Below, piece by piece: positions 58,066 through 64,000 of a stretch of 64,000 bases of DNA (positions are counted from its first letter, which is position 1; each line of letters begins with the position of its first letter). A program made the position numbers and the translations under genes. The stretch is from Aldehydirespirator sp965116195. Lineage in GTDB: Bacteria; Actinomycetota; Acidimicrobiia; Acidimicrobiales; Aldehydirespiratoraceae. The stretch spans positions 806,001 to 870,000 of the forward strand of contig OZ220491.1 of the NCBI GenBank assembly GCA_965116195.1. The letters run 5' to 3'. The notes under the pieces were generated by a model, which was not told where the DNA came from, ran no database searches, and worked only from the letters and a program-made list of their open reading frames with translations.

Positions 58066-58413
58066 ATGAACCCCACCGACCTGATTGACGCGCAGAGCCT
58101 TCGCGATGACATTCCCGAGTTTGCACCCGGGGACACCGTGCGCGTGCATGTGCGGGTGATTGAAGGCAGTCGCTCGCGCACCCAGGTCTTTGAGGGTGTT
58201 GTGATCGGTCGTCAGGGTGGCGGCCTGCGTGAGACCTTCACGGTGCGCAAGGTGAGCTTCGGGGTCGGTGTGGAGCGCTGCTTCCCGGTGAATTCCCCAG
58301 CGCTGGATCGCATCGAACGAGTAACTCAGGGCGATGTGCGCAGGGCCAAGCTCTACTATCTGCGTGACAGGGTGGGCAAGGCCGCCAAGGTCAAGGAAAA
58401 GCGCTACAGGTGA
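58066..58413 (+). CDS. rplS: 50S ribosomal protein L19
   Basis: A 115-residue L19 with FAPGDTVRVHVRVIEGSRSR and the C-terminal VRRAKLYYLRDRVGKAAKVK. The ATG at 58066 has a GGAGG site 5 nt upstream and is preferred over the earlier ATG at 58036. It sits at the 30S/50S interface. Confidence 0.95.
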   Translation: MNPTDLIDAQSLRDDIPEFAPGDTVRVHVRVIEGSRSRTQVFEGVVIGRQGGGLRETFTVRKVSFGVGVERCFPVNSPALDRIERVTQGDVRRAKLYYLRDRVGKAAKVKEKRYR

Positions 58414-58435
58414 TCCACCGCCGCAGGAGCATCAT

Positions 58436-58700
58436 CCTGCAAGTCGTGTGACGTTCTGCAAGTCGTGTGACCTCTCAAGGTGATGACGGTGCCGGTGGGC
58501 GGCAGGGGCACTTTGATCGTCACCATCCTGCAAGTCGTGTGACCTTTCAGGGCAGTGACGGTGCCCGCAAACGGCAGCGGCAGGTTGGTTTGCCACCGAC
58601 TGGTCGTGTGACCTCTCAAGGTGATGACGGTGCCGGGGGGCGGCAGCGGCAGGTTGATCGTTTACGGTTGCTGGTCGTATGACTTTTCCAGGTGACCACG
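58436..58700. repeat. About 65-bp repeats copying the yraN 5' end
   Basis: Four copies of AGTCGTGTGACCTCTCAAGG then TGATGACGGTGCC and CGGCAGCGGCAGGTTG in the rplS-yraN spacer (about 58441, 58457, 58529 and 58602). The true yraN start reads GGTCGTATGACTTTTCCAGG. In the copies the ATG is GTG. lepB and rnhB, often found here, are absent. Confidence 0.92.
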
Positions 58701-59062
58701 CCAGCGCATCGGGCCGGCGGGTTGACCGCTCACGGCAGGCTTATGGGGCTTGGGGCGAGCGAAAAGTGGCACGCTGGTACCGCGATGCCGGGTATGAAGT
58801 GCTTGACCAGAACTGGCACGGGAGTTCGGGTGAGTTGGATCTGGTGTTGGGACGCCACGACGAGATCGTCTTCTGTGAGGTCAAGACACGGCGCTCCGAG
58901 CGTTTCGGCGCTGCTGCGGAGGCCGTGGATCAACGCAAGCAGCGGCGCATCCGCTCCCTGGCGGCGCAGTGGTTGGAGTCTCATCAGCATGCCGGCCGTG
59001 TCCGCTTTGATGTTGCGACTCTCACCGGCACACGCCTTGAGATCATCGAGAGTGCGTTCTAA
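58679..59062 (+). CDS. yraN: YraN family (UPF0102) endonuclease-like protein
   Basis: A 127-residue protein of the UPF0102 family with the nuclease-like core GSSGELDLVLGRHDEIVFCE followed by V-K-T-R (D...E-x-K) and AAEAVDQRKQRRI. Predicted Holliday-junction-resolvase-like fold; cellular role not settled. It lies before comM and dprA as in many bacteria. The start ATG lies in the last repeat copy. Confidence 0.9.
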   Translation: MTFPGDHASASGRRVDRSRQAYGAWGERKVARWYRDAGYEVLDQNWHGSSGELDLVLGRHDEIVFCEVKTRRSERFGAAAEAVDQRKQRRIRSLAAQWLESHQHAGRVRFDVATLTGTRLEIIESAF

Positions 59063-59256
59063 CGTCGGTTACGGCGCTCCCAGCATCCTCGGTGCCAGTG
59101 CCGTCGCAGATCCGGATCCTCAACGGGAACCACGACATAGTGCGCGGTGCGAGGCGGTATGGGGCGGTTGCAGCTGGGGCAGGTGTACTCCTTGAAGGCT
59201 CGAAGGGAGGGTACGAACCGCACCTCCAACTCTCCGAGACTTTCGGGCTGGTCCAC
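59059..59256 (-). CDS. Small zinc-ribbon-like protein
   Basis: A 65-residue protein. Core ELEVRFVPSLRAFKEY then CPSCNRPIPPRTAHYVV and HWHRGCWERR: a C-x2-C plus H/C arrangement that probably binds zinc. Similar small proteins occur next to yraN in actinobacteria. Start GTG 59256 with a GGAGGAG site 5 nt upstream, unusual here. It overlaps the yraN 3' end by 4 bp tail to tail. Confidence 0.75.
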   Translation of the reverse strand: MDQPESLGELEVRFVPSLRAFKEYTCPSCNRPIPPRTAHYVVVPVEDPDLRRHWHRGCWERRNRR

Positions 59257-59304
59257 CTCCGCTCCTCCTCAATCCGCTGTAAATCAGTGTCAGTCATCAG
59301 CCCA

Positions 59305-59400
59305 CCAGTGCCTACTCACTGTCAGCCCAGCAGTGCCCAAGCCGGGGGTGTTTTGCCGGTCAAGCGGTACCCACCGTCAGCCCAGCAGTGCCCACAGCAG
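59305..59400. repeat. Triplicated 3' end of the small membrane gene
   Basis: On the minus strand GGGCACTGCTGGGCTGACGG, with the TGA stop, is repeated as GGGCACTGCTGGGCTGACAG and GGCACTGGTGGGCTGATG downstream of the true stop at 59377. Confidence 0.88.
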
Positions 59401-59487
59401 CAGTGCCGCCACGACCAGCAGGCCGGCACCGACATACAGCAGGTCGCTGGGCCGTCGGCGATGTGGCCGGGTGGGATCCATTCCCAT
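59377..59487 (-). CDS. Very small single-pass membrane protein
   Basis: 36 residues: a basic N-terminus (MGMDPTRPHRRRPSDLL) and one hydrophobic helix (YVGAGLLVVAALLLWALLG) to the end. A CATACT box lies 7 nt before the ATG at 59487, so it looks like a real leaderless small gene; a second ATG is at 59481. Divergent from the cytochrome gene. Function unknown. Confidence 0.6.
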   Translation of the reverse strand: MGMDPTRPHRRRPSDLLYVGAGLLVVAALLLWALLG

Positions 59488-59494
59488 AGGGGTC

Positions 59495-59500
59495 AGTATG
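59495..59500 (-). promoter_or_regulatory. -10 box of the small membrane protein gene
   Basis: Minus-strand CATACT 7 nt before ATG 59487, consistent with the leaderless pattern, although the first base deviates. Confidence 0.35.
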
Positions 59501-59556
59501 TCTGTTGTGTTTGTCTCTTGTACGTTGTCGCTGCTTGATCGCCAGATGTTGAGCAG

Positions 59557-59904
59557 ATGCTGCGCGGCCTGATCGCAGTCCTGATCTGTCTGGCTGTCGC
59601 AGGTGCCGCCTGTTCGTCCGCGGGTGTGCCCGAGGTGCCGACAGCAGCAGACGGCACTCGCGACGCTGAGCTGGTGACCGGTCGGGAGATCTACGCCAGG
59701 CGTTGCGCCAATTGTCATGGCAATGACGGGGGCGGCGGTCGCGGTACCAAGCTGGCAAACGGTGCGGCTGTCAGCAACTACCCGGCCATCGCCGAGCAGA
59801 TCACGGTGATATCTGAGGGAGTGCGAGCGATGCCGGCCTTCGGGTCAGTCTTGACATCAGCCGAGATCATGGCCGTGGCACGCTACATCAGAGAGGTGCT
59901 GTAA
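59557..59904 (+). CDS. c-type cytochrome lipoprotein
   Basis: A 115-residue protein. A lipoprotein signal (LIAVLICLAVAGAACSS) anchors it outside the membrane. The class I cytochrome c domain has the heme motif CANCHGNDGGGG near residue 50 and the distal methionine in VRAMPAFGS, with the terminal helix ILMAVARYI-like IMAVARYIREVL. It probably transfers electrons to a terminal oxidase or reductase. No partner gene is next to it. Confidence 0.9.
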   Translation: MLRGLIAVLICLAVAGAACSSAGVPEVPTAADGTRDAELVTGREIYARRCANCHGNDGGGGRGTKLANGAAVSNYPAIAEQITVISEGVRAMPAFGSVLTSAEIMAVARYIREVL

Positions 59905-60016
59905 CGCATCCGACCGGGTGTTACATGATAGTATATGATAGTAGTTGAGATAAGATAGCATCTGGTTGAAAATCGGGTAAGATGAACCACACGGCTTGCC
60001 GCTGACCGGGTAATCG

Positions 60017-60047
60017 GCGGCCTCTGACTGCTGCCACCGGAGGCCGC
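60017..60047 (+). promoter_or_regulatory. Hairpin sequestering the comM ribosome binding site
   Basis: GCGGCCTC (60017-60024) pairs perfectly with GAGGCCGC (60040-60047) across a 15-nt loop. The right arm contains the GGAGG ribosome binding site of comM (ATG 60050). Preceded at 59930-59960 by an AT-rich tract with ATGATAGTA repeats that could hold the promoter. Confidence 0.6.
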
Positions 60048-60049
60048 TC

Positions 60050-61573
60050 ATGCTTGCAACCGTTCGTTCCGCCACTCTCGCCGGCGTCTGGGGTCACCCG
60101 GTCTCGGTGGAGGTACATGTCTCGGCTGGCCTGCCGGCCTTCACCGTGGTCGGCTTGCCCGATGCCTCGTGTCGTGAAGCCCGTGACCGGGTGCGGGCTG
60201 CCATCGTGTCAAGCGGACTCACCTGGCCGATGAGACGCATCACGGTGAACCTCGCACCAGGCGATGTGCCCAAGGCCGGTGCCGGCTTGGACCTCGCCGT
60301 TGCTGTGGGTGTGCTGGTGGCTGATGGTCAGTTCGAGGAGGCCCCGGAGCCGGTCTCGGTGTCAGGTATCGGCATGCTGGGGGAGTTGGGGCTTGACGGC
60401 TCGGTACGGCCCGTTCCGGGAGCCTTGCCGCTGATCGATGCCATTGACGAGCCGGCAGTGATCGTGGCAGCCCGTGACGCTCCTCTGGCTGCGCTGGTGG
60501 CTAACGGGCGGGTCAGGCCTGTGAACAACCTGCGCGAGGTCTATGAGGCGTTGAGGGGTTCTGCCCCGTGGCCCGAGGCATCCCACATCCAGCCACCAGC
60601 AGCGCCCGAGCCGGAACCCGACCTGAGCGATATCGCCGGACAGCCACTGGCACGCTGGGGACTGGAGGTGGCAGCCGCAGGTGGGCATCACCTGCTGCTG
60701 GTGGGGCCGCCCGGTTCGGGCAAGACCATGCTGGCTCGGCGCATTGTCAGTTTGCTCCCGGATTTGTCCCATGAGCAGGCTTTGGAGGTCACGCGGGTGC
60801 ATTCGGCGGCTGGGCTGATGTTGCCTCATGGTCTGATGATGCGTCCGCCGTTCAGGGCACCGCATCATTCCGCCTCGATGGCCTCGCTGGTGGGTGGGGG
60901 AAGTATGCGGGCCCGGCCAGGTGAGGTGAGCACTGCCACGGGTGGAGTGCTGTTCCTGGACGAGTTGGGGGAGTTCGCACCCTCGGTTCTGGACGCATTG
61001 CGCCAACCTCTCGAGGAGGGTGTGATCCGTGTGGCGAGGTCTCAGGGGGTGGTGGAGCATCCCGCTCGGTTCTTGCTGGTGGCTGCCATGAACCCGTGTC
61101 CCTGCGGGGTGGGCGGTCGGGTTGGCTGCCGTTGTGCTCCGGCTGCTCTGGCTCGCTACCAGAGGCGGCTGTCGGGTCCGTTCGTGGATCGCCTCGACCT
61201 GGTTATCTGGGTGGATCGTCCTGATCCTGCTGACTTGCTGGACGCTCCGCCTGCTGTGCCCAGCGCCGAGGCGGCCGAGCGGGTGGCGAGGGTTCGCCAG
61301 ATCGCTGATGACAGGGGCGTGAACTGCAACAGTGAACTGGACGGTGAGACCCTGGAGCACTACGCACCACTGCAACCGGAGGCTGTTGAGGTGTTGCGCT
61401 CGGCCCTGTCGCACGGTCGGCTGAGTGCCAGGGGACTGCGCCGTGTGCGGACGGTGGCTCGCACGATCCGCGATCTCGAGGATGGCGGTGAGGAACTCCG
61501 GGCCGTTGATGTTCATGCCGCCCTGTCGCTGCGGGCGCGCACCGACCTTGTCCCAGGTCAAGGCCGTGGTTGA
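60050..61573 (+). CDS. comM: ComM/YifB family Mg-chelatase-like AAA+ ATPase
   Basis: A 507-residue protein. The N-terminal ChlI-like domain (TVVGLPDASCREARDRVRAA) is followed by the AAA+ core with Walker A GPPGSGKTMLARR near residue 219 and Walker B LFLDELGEF near 305, and by a C-terminal Mg-chelatase domain with NPCPCGVGG and a Cys-rich loop. ComM is a branch-migration helicase in natural transformation and recombination, usually beside dprA. Translation may be limited by the hairpin. Confidence 0.93.
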   Translation: MLATVRSATLAGVWGHPVSVEVHVSAGLPAFTVVGLPDASCREARDRVRAAIVSSGLTWPMRRITVNLAPGDVPKAGAGLDLAVAVGVLVADGQFEEAPEPVSVSGIGMLGELGLDGSVRPVPGALPLIDAIDEPAVIVAARDAPLAALVANGRVRPVNNLREVYEALRGSAPWPEASHIQPPAAPEPEPDLSDIAGQPLARWGLEVAAAGGHHLLLVGPPGSGKTMLARRIVSLLPDLSHEQALEVTRVHSAAGLMLPHGLMMRPPFRAPHHSASMASLVGGGSMRARPGEVSTATGGVLFLDELGEFAPSVLDALRQPLEEGVIRVARSQGVVEHPARFLLVAAMNPCPCGVGGRVGCRCAPAALARYQRRLSGPFVDRLDLVIWVDRPDPADLLDAPPAVPSAEAAERVARVRQIADDRGVNCNSELDGETLEHYAPLQPEAVEVLRSALSHGRLSARGLRRVRTVARTIRDLEDGGEELRAVDVHAALSLRARTDLVPGQGRG

Positions 61574-61931
61574 CCGGGGTGTGTATCTGGCTGGGCTGCA
61601 CCATTCGCAGCAGCACGAGGCTGGTTCAGTGGAGGCGGTAGGCAATGTGGGTACGGCTATGACCACCTGGTTGGACGGGCGGCAGCAGGAGGAGGCTGGT
61701 TCAGTGGAGGCGGTAGGCAATGTGGGTACGGCTATGACCACCTGGTTGGACGGGCGGCAGCAGGAGGAGGCTGGTTCAGTGGAGGCGGTAGGCAATGTGG
61801 GTACGGCTATGACCACCTGGTTGGACGGGCGGCAGCAGGAGGAGGCTGGTTCAGTGGAGGCGGTAGGTGTCAACATGAACTGCCGTGGGACGTTGCGAGC
61901 GGGGTTGTTGCAGGTCAGGACGGTTCGATGA
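61566..61931 (+). CDS. Possible repeat protein derived from the dprA 5' end
   Basis: A frame from a GTG at 61566 overlaps the comM stop and runs 121 codons to a TGA that overlaps the dprA ATG (ATGA). It begins V-V-D-R-G-V-Y-L-A-G-L, nearly the same as the DprA N-terminus (V-N-R-G-V-Y-L-A-A-L). It continues as 3.3 copies of a 25-residue repeat (EAGSVEAVGNVGTAMTTWLD plus GRQQE). It may be translated as a leader between comM and dprA, or be non-coding repeat. Confidence 0.3.
   Translation: MVDRGVYLAGLHHSQQHEAGSVEAVGNVGTAMTTWLDGRQQEEAGSVEAVGNVGTAMTTWLDGRQQEEAGSVEAVGNVGTAMTTWLDGRQQEEAGSVEAVGVNMNCRGTLRAGLLQVRTVR
61617..61869. repeat. 75-bp tandem repeat between comM and dprA
   Basis: 3.3 practically identical copies of a 75-bp unit with GAGGCTGGTTCAGTGGAGGC and GGCTATGACCACCTGGTTGG. 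Flanked on the left by a copy of the dprA 5' end (ACCGGGGTGTGTATCTGGC at 61574) that recurs in dprA itself (61949). Confidence 0.95.
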
Positions 61932-63040
61932 CGGAGGCGAGGGTCAACCGGGGTGTGTATCTGGCCGCGTTGGCGTCGCTGCCCCGGGCTGGATCAAGGC
62001 GGCTGCAGAGACTGCTGCGCGGTCAAGACCCTGAAGAGGTATGGCAGAAGGTGCTCGCCGGTGTGGTGGAAGGCACTGTTGCCGACACCGACCTGCGGGC
62101 GCTCTGGCAAACCCACGCAGCCGACGTGGATCTGGTGGGATTGGCGAAACGGCTCACGGCGCTAGACGTATGGGTTGTCACACCTGGCGATGCCGGCTAT
62201 CCGCAGCGCCTGGTGGATGACATTGATCCAGCGCCGGTGCTGTTTGGCCGGGGTCGTGTCTGCGATGGTGTGACACCGGCGGTCGCAATCGTCGGCACAC
62301 GTCGCTGTACTCCCACCGGTCGCTCGGTGGCTGTCGAGTTGGGGGCAGGTTTGGCAGAGGCGGGTGCTGTGGTGGTGTCCGGCTTGGCGCTTGGTATCGA
62401 CGGTGCTGCACACAGGGGAGCCTTGTCGGTCACCGGATCTGTCGTGACAGGTGTCGTTGGCAGTGGCCTTGACGTGGTGTACCCACGAGGTAACAGCGAT
62501 CTGTGGCAGGCGGTCGCTGAAGCGGGAACCCTGCTGACCGAGGCACCGTTGGGTGCGGAGCCGGAGGGGTGGCGGTTCCCTGCTCGCAACCGTCTGCTGG
62601 CCGGGTTGGCCGATGTGGTTGTGGTGGTGGAGTCCAAACGTGCCGGCGGGTCAATGCACACGGTGGAAGAAGCCCTCAAGCGCGACGTGACGGTGATGGC
62701 CGTGCCCGGGTCTGTGCGTAATCCCGCCGCAGCCGGTACCAACTTCCTGCTCAGCGAAGGGTGCGCTCCGGTGTGTTCAACCGATGATGTGGTGGTTGCG
62801 CTGGGCCTCGTCACCGAGGGCCGTGTCGCTGCGGGCGTGAACCCCGGCACCGGCAGTCCGCTGCCGTCCCTGGATTCGTTTCAGCAGCGGGTACTTGATG
62901 CGTTGGACGACGGCCCGGTGAGTATTGACCAGTTGGTCATGCGTGTAGGTGCCCGCTCGCTTGAAGTGCTTGCCGCCACCGAGCAACTCGAGGCGCTGGG
63001 CATGGCCACACGCGAAGGAGGCCGCGTAATGAGGGCATAG
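61928..63040 (+). CDS. dprA: DNA-processing protein DprA
   Basis: A 370-residue DprA with the Rossmann core VAIVGTRRCTPTGRSVAVEL, GLALGIDGAAHRGAL, GSGLDVVYPRGN and PARNRLLAGLADVVVVVE, plus a C-terminal winged-helix region. It loads RecA on incoming single-stranded DNA during transformation and is often beside comM. Its ATG overlaps the stop of the preceding repeat frame. Confidence 0.94.
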   Translation: MTEARVNRGVYLAALASLPRAGSRRLQRLLRGQDPEEVWQKVLAGVVEGTVADTDLRALWQTHAADVDLVGLAKRLTALDVWVVTPGDAGYPQRLVDDIDPAPVLFGRGRVCDGVTPAVAIVGTRRCTPTGRSVAVELGAGLAEAGAVVVSGLALGIDGAAHRGALSVTGSVVTGVVGSGLDVVYPRGNSDLWQAVAEAGTLLTEAPLGAEPEGWRFPARNRLLAGLADVVVVVESKRAGGSMHTVEEALKRDVTVMAVPGSVRNPAAAGTNFLLSEGCAPVCSTDDVVVALGLVTEGRVAAGVNPGTGSPLPSLDSFQQRVLDALDDGPVSIDQLVMRVGARSLEVLAATEQLEALGMATREGGRVMRA

Positions 63041-63160
63041 CACCGCCCTCGGGAACTCGCTACTGACTGACAGCAAAAGTTGCCCAGTTGGGAATACTGA
63101 AATACATTGAAAACCTAATTGCCTCTGTCACGCTGAATGGAAGGTAGACTCTGACAGCAC

Positions 63161-63310
63161 ATGCGACTGGTAGATGGAGTGAGGCCAATGCTGCCTGAGG
63201 AATCAGCTGATCTTGAGCTCGCGGACAGAAGCGTGGATAAACCACTGTGCAGATGGTTCGGACTGCCACCAGACTCGATAGGTACTACCGATCTGGGCGG
63301 AACGGTATGA
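63161..63310 (+). CDS. Small ORF coupled to a DNA methyltransferase
   Basis: A 49-residue acidic peptide (MRLVDGVRPMLPEESADLEL at the start, PLCRWFGLPPDSIGTTDLGG near the end). Its TGA overlaps the ATG of the methyltransferase gene (ATGA at 63307-63310), so translation may be coupled. No recognised domain. It could be a leader or the truncated start of a regulatory protein. Confidence 0.35.
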   Translation: MRLVDGVRPMLPEESADLELADRSVDKPLCRWFGLPPDSIGTTDLGGTV

Positions 63311-64000
63311 CTCCTCGAATGCCACTTCATGAAACTGCAATTTCGGCCGATCCGCTCACCACGCAGGTGCATTGTGGTGATGCTCTAGAAGTCCTGCAGA
63401 GTTTTCCGTCATCGTCGATCGACTGCTGTCTGACATCCCCTCCCTACTGGGGGCAGCGAGAGTACAGCAATGGAGGAATCGGACTCGAGTCAACATCTGA
63501 AGAGTACATCAATGAGCTTTAAGCAATCGTGTCTGAAGTCAAGCGTGTGCTGACTCCTGGTGGATCATTTTGGCTCAATATTGGTGACACTTATCGCAGC
63601 AAGTCTCTGGTCGGAATACCATGGCGCGTTGCCCTCAAACTAATTGATGAGCAGGGGTGGTTGCTAAGAAATAATGTGATTTGGCACAAGGTGAAGGGAG
63701 GGCCAGATAATTCAACAGATAAACTCAGGCACGTTTATGAAGATGTGTTCCACTTTGTTCTTCGCAAGAAATACTATTACGACGTAGACGCTATACGCTC
63801 AAAACCTCGTCAAGCTCGCCTAAAGAACGGAACCGTTGTCTCCGCTACGGGTGTCTCCGGAGTACGGTACAAGAAACAGATTGAGCTATCAACAGCTTTG
63901 TCAGGTTCAGAAAAGGAGAACGCCTTATCATCACTGGATATGGTTCTGTCAGATGTGGCCGCAGGACTCATATCAGACTTTCGTATGATCATACGTGGTC
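63307..64000 (+). pseudogene. DNA methyltransferase (N4-cytosine/N6-adenine, SPPYW type), interrupted by an in-frame TAA, partial
   Basis: Translation gives the S-adenosylmethionine-type opening QVHCGDALEVLQSFPSSSID and the catalytic motif CLTSPPYWGQREY near residue 45, then a TAA at 63520-63522. The same frame continues open to the window end with EVKRVLTPGGSFWLNIGDTY, PWRVALKLIDEQGWLLRNNV and HFVLRKKYYYDVDAI, all typical of this family (DNA methylase N-4/N-6). The stop is therefore a nonsense change within a conserved region, not the gene end. The 3' part is outside the window. Lower GC than dprA indicates an acquired restriction-modification gene. A frame start at 63247 is possible. Confidence 0.8.

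Overview
The window is high-GC chromosomal DNA from an actinomycete-type bacterium (Actinomycetota). Indicators are the single-chain Kgd-type 2-oxoglutarate enzyme, an F420-type LLM oxidoreductase, the gene order recG-rsmD-coaD-(DivIVA-like)-yceD-rpmF-plsX-acpP-rnc-(Fpg-like)-smc-ftsY-ffh-rpsP-khpA-rimM-trmD-rplS-yraN-comM-dprA, frequent GTG/TTG starts, and many genes whose only visible signal is a TAnnnT -10 box 6 to 9 nt before the start codon, as expected of leaderless transcripts. An acidimicrobial relative fits, but I cannot place it to genus.

Layout. 1-0.9 kb: broken or phase-shifted surface protein on the minus strand. 0.9-13.4 kb: LLM oxidoreductase, CysQ-like phosphatase, kgd, exonuclease III, a cation/proton antiporter, UvrD2-like helicase and a small zincin. 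13.6-18.9 kb: a TPP riboswitch followed by thiBPQ-like thiamine uptake genes with a small unknown gene inserted. 19-22.9 kb: MFS exporter, ElaA-like acetyltransferase and an alpha/beta hydrolase. 23-27.1 kb: a lower-GC type III restriction-modification pair. 27.2-31.9 kb: CoA-transferase/racemase, a membrane protein, a cold-shock-like protein, a degenerate CRISPR-like array and a FakA-like kinase. 32-45.4 kb: the housekeeping block recG to smc. 45.4-49.2 kb: an accessory region with a secreted SLH-zincin-RCC1 protein and a membrane protein with a 17-G tract in its signal region. 49.5-63 kb: HtrA-like protease, coiled-coil protein, SRP system (ftsY, ffh), ribosome-maturation genes, yraN, a lipo-cytochrome c, comM and dprA. 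The window ends in a DNA methyltransferase gene with an in-frame stop.

The most striking property is short tandem repetition on two levels. (1) At about twenty gene junctions the last bases of one gene, with its stop codon, or the first bases of the next gene, with its start codon, are copied two to six times in the spacer (xth, rsmD, coaD, htrA, csp, yraN, trmD, dprA and others). (2) Inside conserved enzymes there are in-frame expansions of 18 to 75 bp units, always a multiple of three, at places that should be surface loops, linkers or tails: CysQ, the ElaA-like GNAT, UvrD2, FakA, the Fpg-like protein, the SMC hinge, Ffh and S16. Tight operon overlaps (rsmD/coaD, acpP/rnc, rnc/fpg, mod/res, rpsP/khpA) are free of it. 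Together this looks like one repeat-generating process acting wherever the sequence tolerates it.

Second candidates for follow-up are two homopolymer tracts that behave like phase-variation switches in predicted surface proteins, the CRISPR-like array, a palindrome cluster before uvrD2, and a hairpin covering the comM ribosome binding site. No tRNA, rRNA, tmRNA or SRP RNA gene was recognised.
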